From assembly GCF_000485595.1 (NCBI RefSeq), contig NW_014577219.1, forward strand, positions 99,583-135,732: 36,150 bases of DNA. Reading direction: 5' to 3'. Below are positions 10,601 through 20,100 of this stretch, piece after piece. The notes below the pieces were generated by a model. The model was not told where the DNA came from. It worked only from the letters and a program-made list of their open reading frames with translations, and made no database searches. The stretch comes from Priapulus caudatus (Eukaryota; Priapulida; Priapulimorpha; Priapulimorphida; Priapulidae). The stretch's first letter is position 1, and every line of letters starts with the position of its first letter. Position numbers and translations under genes: made by a program.

Positions 10601-13600
10601 CCTGCAGCAAATAAAAATGGTATTACTTCGTATGGAATATGATGGAATAAGAAAGAATGTCCGAAATTTTATCACATACTGACAATTGTTGCTCCTGCTG
10701 TTCTACCCACACTTCACACGTCAAATTAGAAGGCTTATTAAGCTTGTTCAGGATGTCATTTTTGGGGCTTCATCACAGAACTAGTACACATTACCAATAT
10801 TGATTTTTGCCAAAGCGGTTTTAAGAGATAACATGCATTTTCTTTGGCCTCACCAATTATTATGTCATCAGCTGTAAAGTTACCCGTTTATATTGCTATG
10901 TATAGGAATATTATTATGCATATGTAGTGAGTGCAGTAGCACTTATGTAATGTAACTAGGGTTTGTTGATCTTACATGTGCACACGTTAGATGCACACCA
11001 GGAGTGAGATACGCACAGTACATCAAGCACAAGCTGGATGGAAACTAGACGGATTATGCCAACCCAACTTTGGTGGTAAATCTCACGTGCGCGTGGTCGA
11101 AGGTAAATTAATCTACGCATGCATGCTGTGTGCGGAGAGGAATAATCACCGAATACCCAGAGTGACGCCTTCCTTAAGCAATCAACAGACTTTGCCAGAA
11201 GTGTATGTACTCTCATGTGTTCTGCTACAGTTAGCTAGCATGTGAGTTAAGGCTCCTGCATGGCCCTCCCCATTTAAAAGATTCTCAATAATGAGTGGCA
11301 CTCTGTATGCCGTCTAATCTTCCTAGCTTACTATAATTAGCACATGTACAGGGGTTGAAATTAGTGGTATACCAATATCCGCGGGATTGTAGATTCTTGT
11401 GTTGGATACCAGATTTCAATGCTTGGTATCCCGCCGGTAAAATCTTTAAATATGCAATAATAGCATTTGAAAATTATTAATATGTAATGTAATTATTATA
11501 TAAAAACATGAAAACAGATTCACAGATATGCACAGACAAGTACACTGCAGACGTATTGTCTAGACGCATTGTCTGGTTCGCTTGATACAATGTATACACA
11601 TCACATTTATGATCAGATAGCGTGCACTCGCTCTACGTGCACTCGCTCAGATGCGCTGCCGTATAAAGTTGATAACTCAACAACCACTCTCCCGATTTTG
11701 ACGATTTTTTTTTACTATGGATACCAACATTGTTGAAATTACTATCCAAAAAATGGGATACCAGATCTTTGGGGAGGATAACAGATTTCAATACCTGGTA
11801 TCCCGAATGGATACCATAATAAAAATTTAATTTCGACCCCTGCGCTGCCTCTTCTTACAGGCCTCTCTGCCTTCCCTTTCTCTTGCTCCCTTCTTAATTT
11901 TGCTTCCTGCCCTTACAGCCCACTCTGTCCTCCCTTCTCTCAACCCTCATTTATCCCGCTCCCTGGTCTTACAGGCGGCTCTTTCCTACGTTTGTCTTAC
12001 CTCCTTCATTATTCCTGCCTGATTCTCCTCATTTACAACCATTTTACAACCACCATGCCTTCATGATCACCTGTCACCCTCCTCGAACCCTTCCTCACAT
12101 ACTACCTCAAACATCTTTAACCTCCTCTTTCTCCTCTTCATCTCAACACATTCTCCCTGTACTCTCTCACAATTCTCTCTATCCTCTTCCTTTTGCACCT
12201 ACTTCATAGAACGTAATTGACAGGGAAAGAGACCACACAGTGACTATTTTCCCCTGAAGGAACTGTATTAAATGACAACAACAACAGCAGCAGCAGCAGC
12301 AGCAGTAGCAGCAGCAGCAACAACAACAACAACAACAACAGCTTGCAATGACAGTGCATCATACCACCCTACAGACTGAGTGTTGCACTCATACATGCAA
12401 CTATTTCTCTACACTGACTGTGGAATACCGCGTTTTACTGCGGACTTCCTGTATTTCATGTGACAAAACATGTATCATTGTATTTACAATATTAGTATCG
12501 TATCATGACTCTAGTGTATCGTTGCCATTCTAGTGAACATGGCGGGGGCAGTGGCTTGAACCACAGGCACTTGGAGCGTTTCAATAAAATATAATGCTCA
12601 ATAAATACGAAATCTATTTACTACCAAAGTCTTAATGTTTCTCCACTCTTTACATAAACTGCGCAACGGGAGCGAACGCGAGAATTTCGTCAGGCTTTGT
12701 GTGATTTCGCGTGTACAGCTCGGCTACGAACACAGACAGTATGTTTTTATAACAAGTGAACACTGTCCTTCAAATAGAAACAAAGATGGAGTAGAATGGT
12801 TGAATAATGGGGTTAGCCGCTAGCTTTGTCAGCAGGTGGCGNNNNNNNNNNTTCCGCCTGGGTGCGCTGAGATGCGTCCGTTGTTTCGTACAGCTGCTTA
12901 CACAGAACCTCCAGCTGAACAACCTACAATAGAACACACCACAACTCTTACACAGAACCTCCAGCTGAACAACCTACGATAGAACAACACACAACTCTTA
13001 CACAGAACCTCAAGGTGAACAACCTACGATAGAACAACACACAACTCTTACACAGAACCTCCAGCTGAACAACCTACAATAGAACAACACACAACTCTTA
13101 CACAGAACCTCCAGCTGAACAAGCAGCGACAGAACAACATGCATATCTTACACAGAACTTCCAGGTAAACAACCTACGACAGAACAACACAAATTTCTGC
13201 CAACTGCATTTTGTACTGTTGCCCGAGAACTCATTCTCACTACTTTTTCGCAAACGTTTTACGTGTTCAGAGTGATATGATTTGCAAGGCACACAGCAGC
13301 CATTTATACCTGCAAATTTCACGTGCTTTCTCCTACTAGAGTTACAGCAGAGTTTCTTACACATAAGAGGCACAGCGGCGCACCACCATTGTCAAATTTA
13401 ACACTGCCGTTGTGAAAATGCTCTAAGACATTCACATTTTTTAAATTTTGCTGGGAGAGACCCCTCAGAACCCTCCCAACTCTCCCTCTTTCCCCCTGCG
13501 TCCGCGTGCAGCGTCCGCCTTTGAATCCATCATGCGCGTTTTTTCCCAAACTGGCCATTACCTCCTTTGTCTTATTTTCCCTCAGAAGAAACCCTGATGT

Positions 13601-16600
13601 GCATGCAGCAAATAAAAATGGTATTCCTTCGTATGAAATATGATGGAATAAGAAAGAATGTCCGAAATTTTATCACATACTGACAATTGTTGCTCCTGCT
13701 CGCTTCACACGTCAAAGTAGAAGGCTTAATAAGCTTGTTCAGGATGTCATTTTTGAGGCTTCATCACAGAACTAGTACACATTACCAATATTGATTTTCG
13801 CCAAAGCGGTTTTAAGAGATAACATGTATTTTCTTTGGCCTCACCGATTATTATGTCATCAACTGTAAAGTTACCCGTTTATATTGCTATGTATAGGAAT
13901 ATTATTATGCATATGTAGTGAGTGCAGTAGCACTTATGTAATGTAACTAGGGTTTGTTGATCTTACATGTGCACACGTTAGATGCACACCAGGAGTGAGA
14001 TATGCACAGTACATCAAGCACAAGCTGGATCGAAACTAGACGGATTATGCCAACGCAACTTTGGTGGTAGTTCTCACGTGCGCGTGGTCAAAGGTAAATT
14101 AATCTACGCATGCATGCTGTGTGCGGAGAGGAATAATCACCGAATACCCAGAGTGACGCCTTCCTTAAGCAATCAACAGACTTTGCTAGAAGTGTATGTA
14201 CTCTCATGTGTTCTGCTACAGTTAGCTAGCATGTGAGTTAAGGCTCCTGCATGGCCCTCCCCATTTAAAAGATTCTCAATAATGAGTGGCACTCTGTATG
14301 CCGTCTAATCTTCCTAGCTTACTATAATTAGCACATGTACAGGGGTTGAAATTAGTGGTATCCCAATATCCGCGGAATTGTAGATTCTTGTGTTGGATAC
14401 CAGATTTCAATGCTTGGTATCCCGCCGGGATAGTAAAAAAAAATCGTCAAAATCGGGAGAGTGGTTGTTGAGTTATCAACTTTATACGGCAGCGCATCTG
14501 AGCGAGTGCACGTAGAGCGAGTGCACGCTATCTGATCATAAATGTGATGTGTATACATTGTATCAAGCGAACCAGACAATGCGTCTAGACAATACGTCTG
14601 CAGTGTACTTGTCTGTGCATATCTGTGAATCTGTTTTCATGTTTTTATATAATAATTACATTACATATTAATAATTTTCAAATGCTATTATTGCATATTT
14701 AAAGATTTTGGATACCAACATTGTTGAAATTACTATCCAAAAAATGGGATACCAGATCTTGGCGGGGGGATACCAGATTTCAATACCTGGTATCCCGAAT
14801 GGATACCATAATAAAAATCTAATAAAATCTATACGTACATCCGTGTGTGTACTCTCAGTTACGTGCAATATAAATTACAACCTTCGTCAGGTTATCCCAA
14901 CTATGAGAAAAAAATATCTATGCGTATGTAAGTAATATGCTTGCACGTCGCTTACTTCGTATGTGAAAAACTACATGTATGTATTTGACATATATATATA
15001 TTTGATATATGTTTTTACATGTGTACAGCATATTCTCACTGAGATGCCTCATAACAATAGGATAGGTTCAGTATTAGCTTATTATAGTTTTGTAAAATTA
15101 GCAATACTAAAACACTGATTCCCTGGATCCCTGATCTGGATTGCGTGATGTTTGTGAAGTCTTGTGTCTATATCCGTATGTTGTTTTATAAAATGCACAC
15201 CACAGTTGGCATTTTCATGACAATTCATGAAATTTCAGTTATCGGGGCCAATCCTATTTATTCAATTTTTCCAAGGAACCCCTTCCCCTCCTGCAACCCC
15301 TCCATCAAGACTCAACATTTATTGGGCAAATTCCTGCAATTAAATAAATAACTTATAATACGAGATAGCAAATTAATAACAGTATTTCTTCAGTATACTG
15401 TATCTATAATAGCACAATCTCAGTAAGAAAATTAATCAATTATTGTTTACACAGATTTACACAGATTCTCTTCTGACCGTAGGTCTCCTCAGAGAACCTC
15501 TAATGTCAGCTCTCGACAATTTTCCATGTCACGCGTGGCCAAGGTTAGTTGGCGGGATGATTCTCTTATACTGTGGTTAGGGGCCTGCGTTCTCCAAATG
15601 CTTTGTCTGTCCTGGGCCTCAACAGGACCGCGATGATTTTGTGTTACTACTAATGCTGCAGAAAGCTTGTTCCACAAATCCACTGAATCTATGTTAATCA
15701 CAAAATGGTATTTCCTGTGTTCAATCTCGTTCTGATTTGTTACTTCTGTATGAGTGTCCGTGTTACGGATTCACCTGCTGTTTTTACTGAAGTCAGACAG
15801 TTCAGATCATATTTACCAGTCAGTATTTTATACATCTCAATCATGTCACCCCTCACTCGCCTATAGGCCAGAGTTGGGAGCCTGAGTTGCCAGAGACGAT
15901 CATCATAAGAGAAGTCTGCCATACCAGGGATTTGCTTGGTTGCAATGTGATGTAAACTTAATAACTTTAAAACGTGTATCAAAAACAAATATTGTACATT
16001 ATGCTGAAAAATATACCTAACCATTCTGACTTCATGTGTATGAATTATTACTGTTACTGTTAGTGTTATGGCATTGCTGTTATTAGATGCAATTGCTAAT
16101 TTAGAATTCAAAAATGCAACTTTATTAAGGTGTCTACCATCCATCAATGAGTGTTGTTGATTTATGATAAATTGGACCGTAGACACTGCTGGGTCACTGC
16201 AATTGAATTAGCCTAGGTCTAATCAAAACAAAAGGTGCCTTCTTCTGAAATAGGACTTGAGTAGCTAGTTTTAAACAAATACTAGGTTAGTGACGATAGG
16301 CAGTGACAGAGGATCCTTTTATTATGCTACAAGGCATTGTTAAGTACAACAAGTAGTAGTAATAAATAGCTAAACAATATTTATACTACTAGTACTACCC
16401 TGGTACCACTGACAGTAGGCCCTACTATCAGTATCATAACTATGTTGTGTGGTGTTTTTGCTTTCCAAAAGTCCAATTGCATTCTGAACATTAACTATCA
16501 CCCTGGCTACAGTGACATGTATTTCTGTTTGAACAGTAAATATAAGCTTTTGTACAACAGTCGCCAATACAACGTTTACTTTAAATATTCCAGACGAATG

Positions 16601-16663
16601 TTAAGTGAAATAAATTAAAATTCTTTGGAAGCTGATGTCGCTCACCTGTTCATCAGCGGCCAT
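4667..16663 (-). CDS. XPO7: Exportin-7 (RanBP16), N-terminal 12 exons, partial
   Basis: Importin-beta family nuclear transport receptor that carries cargo through the nuclear pore with RanGTP. Coding exons in transcript order: 16663-16646, 9985-9842, 9635-9542, 9318-9248, 9030-8935, 8622-8548, 8018-7863, 7532-7406, 6649-6576, 6322-6203, 5958-5812, 4839-4667. All junctions are GT-AG and all phases agree. The product starts MAADEQ and continues with [61 protein letters not shown] and [16 protein letters not shown], each matching animal XPO7/RanBP17 closely. Residues about 30-96 correspond to the importin-beta N-terminal domain; the rest is HEAT-like helical repeats. The start at 16663 has a good context (AATCATGG) and matches the short first coding exon of vertebrate XPO7. 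About 431 of the roughly 1,090 residues usual for the family are present. Exon 12 ends in phase 2 at 4667 and no continuation was found down to base 1. RanBP17 is the vertebrate paralogue; a single invertebrate gene is normally called XPO7. Confidence 0.95.
5169..5312 (+). ncRNA. U4: U4 spliceosomal snRNA gene
   Basis: About 144 nt, close to the 145 nt of vertebrate U4, nested in XPO7 intron 11 on the opposite strand. It starts AGCTTTGCGCAGTGGCAG, the U6-pairing stem II region, followed by the 5' stem-loop with CCAATGAGGTTTATCCGAGG (kink-turn bound by the 15.5K protein). Next come TGAAAACTTTTCCCAATACC, the central stem-loop, an Sm-like site AATTTCTG (5286-5293) and a short terminal hairpin (GCTCC 5297-5301 with GGAGC 5306-5310). 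Relative to vertebrate U4, the 5' stem changes together on both sides (ATCC 5188-5191 with GGAT 5217-5220), and so does the central stem (GACC 5261-5264 with GGTC 5273-5276). Such paired changes argue for a functional gene rather than a retro-pseudogene. The Sm site has C where the usual U4 has T. Confidence 0.93.
7011..7255. repeat. Two related segments in XPO7 intron 8
   Basis: GAGCGTAGGTCGAGCCGTTG... at 7011-7052 and GATCGTACGTCGCGCGGTTA... at 7193-7250 share GAGATTTGTGCCG/AAGATTTGTGCCG. The second is followed by CGGACGGACA. They look like two diverged copies of one dispersed repeat. Confidence 0.4.
8351..8383 (+). repeat. Interstitial telomere-like TTAGGG tract
   Basis: About five TTAGGG-type units in XPO7 intron 6. 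Too short to be a telomere; a small interstitial tract or microsatellite. Confidence 0.8.
9914..11437. repeat. Copy 1 of a ~1.5-kb direct duplication in XPO7 intron 1
   Basis: Collinear with 12852-14429 on the other side of the gap, with scattered substitutions and small indels, including one extra 50-bp repeat unit in the second copy. Open frames on either strand (for example 10120-10584 and 10991-11245) are frame-shifted or altered between copies and have no recognisable domain. I treat the stretch as non-coding intron. Two allelic contigs placed end to end explain it best. Confidence 0.8.
9986..10195 (-). repeat. 50-bp tandem repeat containing the XPO7 exon 2 splice acceptor
   Basis: About five units spaced 49-50 bp apart. 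On the minus strand each unit carries the intron end (TTGTTCTATCGTAG) followed by the first ~27 nt of exon 2 (GTTGTTCAGCTGGAGG...). Acceptor-equivalent positions are 9985 (the real exon), 10035, 10085, 10134 and 10184, with the farthest two degenerate. The array extends from the exon edge into intron 1. Confidence 0.88.
11349..11842. mobile_element. Non-autonomous DNA transposon (MITE-like) with CAGGGG ends
   Basis: Ends are inverted repeats: CAGGGGTTGAAATTA at 11349 and the reverse complement of CAGGGGTCGAAATTA finishing at 11842. The 494-bp interior has no coding potential and contains several GGATACC/GGTATCC palindromes. I see no clear target-site duplication. CAGGG-type ends recall hAT elements, but the superfamily is inferred. 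Confidence 0.65.
12275..12342 (+). repeat. CAA/CAG microsatellite
   Basis: Runs of CAA, then CAG with one TAG interruption, then CAA again, in XPO7 intron 1. Not in an open exon. Confidence 0.9.
12527..12650 (+). repeat. Partial copy of the ACTACCAAAGTCTTAATG repeat family
   Basis: Contains GGCACTTGGAGCGTTTCAAT and ACTACCAAAGTCTTAATG, matching the arm of the foldback element in BRD8 intron 1 and the partial copy at 17169. Confidence 0.6.
12842..12851. other. Assembly gap (10 N)
   Basis: Ten N bases inside XPO7 intron 1. Both flanks carry versions of the same sequence, suggesting unresolved overlap rather than missing DNA. Confidence 0.98.
12852..12924 (-). pseudogene. Truncated second copy of XPO7 exon 2 at the gap edge
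   Basis: The 5' part of XPO7 exon 2, from its acceptor side to TTCCGCCTGG on the plus strand, identical to 9914-9985 and cut off by the N gap. Sequence to its right repeats the region right of the real exon 2, so this is best read as the start of an overlapping or allelic contig rather than an independent exon. Confidence 0.8.
12925..13185 (-). repeat. Six-unit version of the XPO7 acceptor repeat
   Basis: Same 50-bp unit as beside the real exon 2, with acceptor-equivalent positions 12924, 12974, 13024, 13074, 13124 and 13174. It has one more unit than the other copy, the sort of difference expected between two alleles of a variable-number tandem repeat. Confidence 0.88.
14340..14820. mobile_element. 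Allelic copy of the CAGGGG element with inverted interior and missing right end
   Basis: Left end CAGGGGTTGAAATTA at 14340. The interior 14430-14708 is the reverse complement of 11438-11717 in the other copy, while the flanking parts of the element keep the same orientation. The right terminal repeat is replaced by unrelated sequence after about 14818. Confidence 0.7.
14821..15480. other. Non-coding part of XPO7 intron 1
   Basis: AT-rich sequence with no exon or RNA gene that I can recognise. Confidence 0.5.
15489..15930 (-). mobile_element. LINE remnant, 3' end of reverse-transcriptase ORF
   Basis: In XPO7 intron 1. The minus-strand frame contains [20 protein letters not shown] followed by MIEMYKIL and GKYD, the block typical of the C-terminal end of CR1/L2-like non-LTR reverse transcriptase ORFs. 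After a stop and frame change, the adjacent frame has SVDLWNKL, which corresponds to the usual final tryptophan motif. Only the last part of the ORF is present, so it is inactive. Confidence 0.75.
15931..16645. other. XPO7 intron 1 next to exon 1
   Basis: AT-rich intron sequence with no exon or RNA gene recognised. Ends at the exon 1 donor (GTGAGC on the minus strand). Confidence 0.5.
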
Positions 16664-17105
16664 GATTGTTTTGAATTCTTAGCGCATGCGCGTCAAACGT
16701 GTGTTGCCATATGGTAATGACTAAAAGCGCCAATATTTGTAGTAGAAATAAATTGATATTTTTACTTAGGTTTGTGCAAACTATAAGAAGAGTACGTGAA
16801 TCACCATATGTTTATCATACTTTTTAAATAAGAAGTGGATAAGTGCAATTAATTTATTAACAAAACAATAAAAAAACAAATTTTTGCGTTCTAGAGCTAC
16901 GCTTGTAAGAGCGGCGAATACCCCGCTGGCGATGTTGTGTGGGAAATTTACGGAGAGGTTTGTGTCCCACTGAACGTAATTTCTTCTGTGTTTTGTTGAC
17001 ATAATGTCAATGATAATGATAGTTGATTGTTGAAGGTATTATAAGTGCCTAAACAAGATTAAAAGTGTGAATAGGATCACCAGTAGACCACGAATAATCA
17101 TCAGT
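16664..17105. promoter_or_regulatory. Probable bidirectional promoter between XPO7 and BRD8
   Basis: 442 bp separate the divergent XPO7 and BRD8 start codons, so both transcription starts probably lie here. A perfect NRF1-type palindrome GCGCATGCGC sits at 16682-16691, 19 bp upstream of the XPO7 ATG. No TATA box is evident on either side. The small minus-strand open frame at 16781-17002 shows no recognisable similarity. Divergence and NRF1 sites are typical of housekeeping promoters; start sites are not visible in the sequence. Confidence 0.6.
16682..16691. promoter_or_regulatory. NRF1-type palindromic site
   Basis: The palindrome GCGCATGCGC matches the core consensus of nuclear respiratory factor 1, which commonly occupies CpG-rich housekeeping promoters. 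Position next to the XPO7 start and inside the divergent intergenic region supports a promoter role; binding is inferred. Confidence 0.55.
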
Positions 17106-20100
17106 ATGTCTAATAAAGCGCAAAGTAAGTCTATTTTTGTACGACTTACCGAGTCACGTGTACTGTTAGTGTTACGCCGTCGGCGTCGCTGGCACAGCTA
17201 GGCACTTGGAAATAAAATGTGCATTGATCATTTGATCGTAAATAAACACGAAATGTATATATACTACCAAAGTCTTAATGTTTCTCTGCTCTCGTTCGCC
17301 TATTATTGCCTATAATTTCTTGTAAATGCCATTCAAATGCTCCTCTGCAACACACAACTTCACAAGTACATGCACACCGCTGTGCACAAACAACAAAAAT
17401 AAAACGCAGTGGCTACGGTTACGGTAGCCGTATCTTAATGTCTCGAGGCTACGGGTACGGGAGTCCATTCGCTTTCATACTTAACGAGACAAAGATGGCG
17501 GCGGTGGCGCTAGATTTCGAAATAACGCCTTGGGAAATAAATTCACGATTTGAGAGTTTAGATGAGCTAGAACCCTAACCCTAAATGGAAAAGTAAACTG
17601 TTCTGAGAAGCTTATGATGAGTAGAATCTAATTAACTAATCAGCTTTGTAAAATATTGAACATTGAAACTTTTTGTGTAGACCCTAGTGTTACGCCGTCG
17701 GCGTCGCTGGCACAGCTAGGCACTTGGAAATAAAATGTGCATTGATCATTTGATGGTAAATAAACACGAAATGTATATATACTACCAAAGTCTTAATGTT
17801 TTTCTGCTCTCGTTCGCCTATTATTGCCGATAATTTCTTGTAAATGCCATTCAAATGCTCCTCTGCAACACACAGGTACACCAAACGCACACCGCTGTGC
17901 ACAAACAACAAAAATAAAGTCTTAAAAGTTAAAGAGCACTGAGCAGGTGGGAAAGCCATGATCGCAAAATTGGCACGGCGCTCGCTTCGTCGCCAACTAT
18001 CACAGCACAAATACACCAACAACAGCCTTGATGTTGGTATCTATGCGTAGCTAAATGTTCACATTTTAATTATAACTCTGCGTTTTGGTACTGCCTACTG
18101 AGGGAGTGAGGCTACTCCAGCCAGAGATATCTTATGAATTCCTGTGGAAAACTCCCACTCTGCCAAAATGTAAATGGGAGGAAGTGCATGTTTATCATCC
18201 GAAACTCCTTAACCACGCTACTCGATAGTTTTGGCCAATGAAGGTAGTCATGTATGTGACATCATTCCCGCACGCATTATGCTTGGCTTGGCTTGGCGGC
18301 CTCGAAATGGAGCTCGGAGGCAGGCAGCAGTTCAAGCCGACATGCAACATGCCACCAATGTTCGTGTATAAACGGGCACTTCCTCCCATTTACATTTTGG
18401 GGGAGTGGAAGTTTTCTGCAGGAATTCATGAGATATCTCTGGCTGGAATAGGCAGTACTAAAAGGCAGAGTTATTTGAACATTTAGCTATGCATAGATAC
18501 CAAAATAGAGGCATTTGTGCTGTGATAGTGTGAAACGAAGTGAGCATCATGTGAGTTTTGCGATCAAGCTTTACCACAGGTCTGCTCTTTATTTTTGTTG
18601 TTTGTCATCATACGTGCGGTGTACTTGTGTGTTGCAATAATAGGTGAAAGAGAGTAGAGAAACGTCAAGACTTTGATAGTAAATAAATGTTGTGTTTATT
18701 TACCATCATTTTACTATTGAAACGTTCCAAGTGGCTGTGGTCGCTGACAACACCAATAAGCAATATGCTAGCCACTACCCAATTATTCGTATTCATGTGT
18801 GATGTTATGCAGCTGATGCTCTTACCTTTTCTTTTGAGGGTAGTGGGCTTTGATGACCTGCAAGGTTTATGTCACCCCTGTGCTCTGTCTGATAAATTGC
18901 ATTGGGACTTATCTTTTTATATTTGCCATTGTAGAGTGTATATTATATACACGACTTATGCACAAATAATAGTGAATCTTGGATCTTGCAGGTACAGTGC
19001 ATAAATAGTTAAGCCAGTCGTAAAAAACAGCAGTGTCCATAATTGATAGTGTCGTAAGTTCTCGTAACTGTCGTTGAAAGGTTTTACATCGAGTGTGAAT
19101 CTTTTTTTTAAACAGAGTATGTGATGAAGAGACCAGCTCCTGATCAGTGGTCTATCAGGGAACAGCTGTGTCTGGCCTCGTCCGTGGCCCGCAGTGGCGA
19201 TCAGAACTGGTGAGCCAATTTTATCTTCTGGCAGCGGCAGCGTTCTATAAGAACCTCACTGTGTCCCTGACGGTTTCGTAAGCTGAGCATTCTATTGAAT
19301 TTCTATTCATTTTCAATATAGTTTGCTGTAAATAAAGTTAAATTATAAGTTGTAAATATAAGAGAGGTTTTCGTTGAATTCAAAAAATTCCATCACTACA
19401 GTCAATGTGTGTCGGATGAGTCACAGGAGTGTCTTCTAAAATTGGCTGTCATGTCCTTGTATTTTTAACATAGAATATGATTGTTACAGTTAGTCTGCGT
19501 ACTCTGTATTTTAGGGTTGGTGTTAGCAGAGCTATTAGACCCTTTTCAGAACCACATAGAACACCAGACTGGTTTTCTCAGAAGGTATCTCTATATATTA
19601 CAATTACATACTTATGCAATATTTTGTGTATTTTTATGGAGGTTTTCATTATTAAAATATGTTTGATTTATATAGATTACACTAGCGAAATTTTTAGGTC
19701 ATACATATGGATATGAAATGTAATCTGAGATCAGGTGGCATATTCTGATGTCTTATATGTGTTGTATTTTTTTTTATAATGCCTGAAGAACTGCGCAATG
19801 CAGTATGCATATCTCCTAGAAACAGTTGACTCGCCAAAGTGCAAGTAAGTTGTATCATAAATTTATTTTGAGGATGTATTTCAAAAAATTTACAAAGGGT
19901 TATACAGCAGATATGGTGATCATTTTTTTCCGAATATAGATACTATTATTAGTGACTATAACACTGCTTTTAATGTCTTCCTAGAAAATGAAGATTGTAT
20001 CCTCGTTTATAAGATGTTTACAATATCTCTATACATTTCTATGTATATACAATTTCCCATAAAATCGGACATACTGTTATCAATCATATATTTAGGCGCA

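Larger units (their letters stand above)
12852..14429. repeat. Copy 2 of the ~1.5-kb direct duplication
   Basis: Starts exactly at the gap edge, inside exon 2, and follows 9914-11437 base by base with scattered differences. Since it leads on to XPO7 exon 1 at 16646-16663, it is probably the same locus from the other haplotype, joined in the correct orientation but not merged. Confidence 0.8.

Noticed and set aside
16781-17002. 73-codon minus-strand frame between XPO7 and BRD8
   Set aside because: No similarity recognised and it lies in the probable shared promoter; could be chance.
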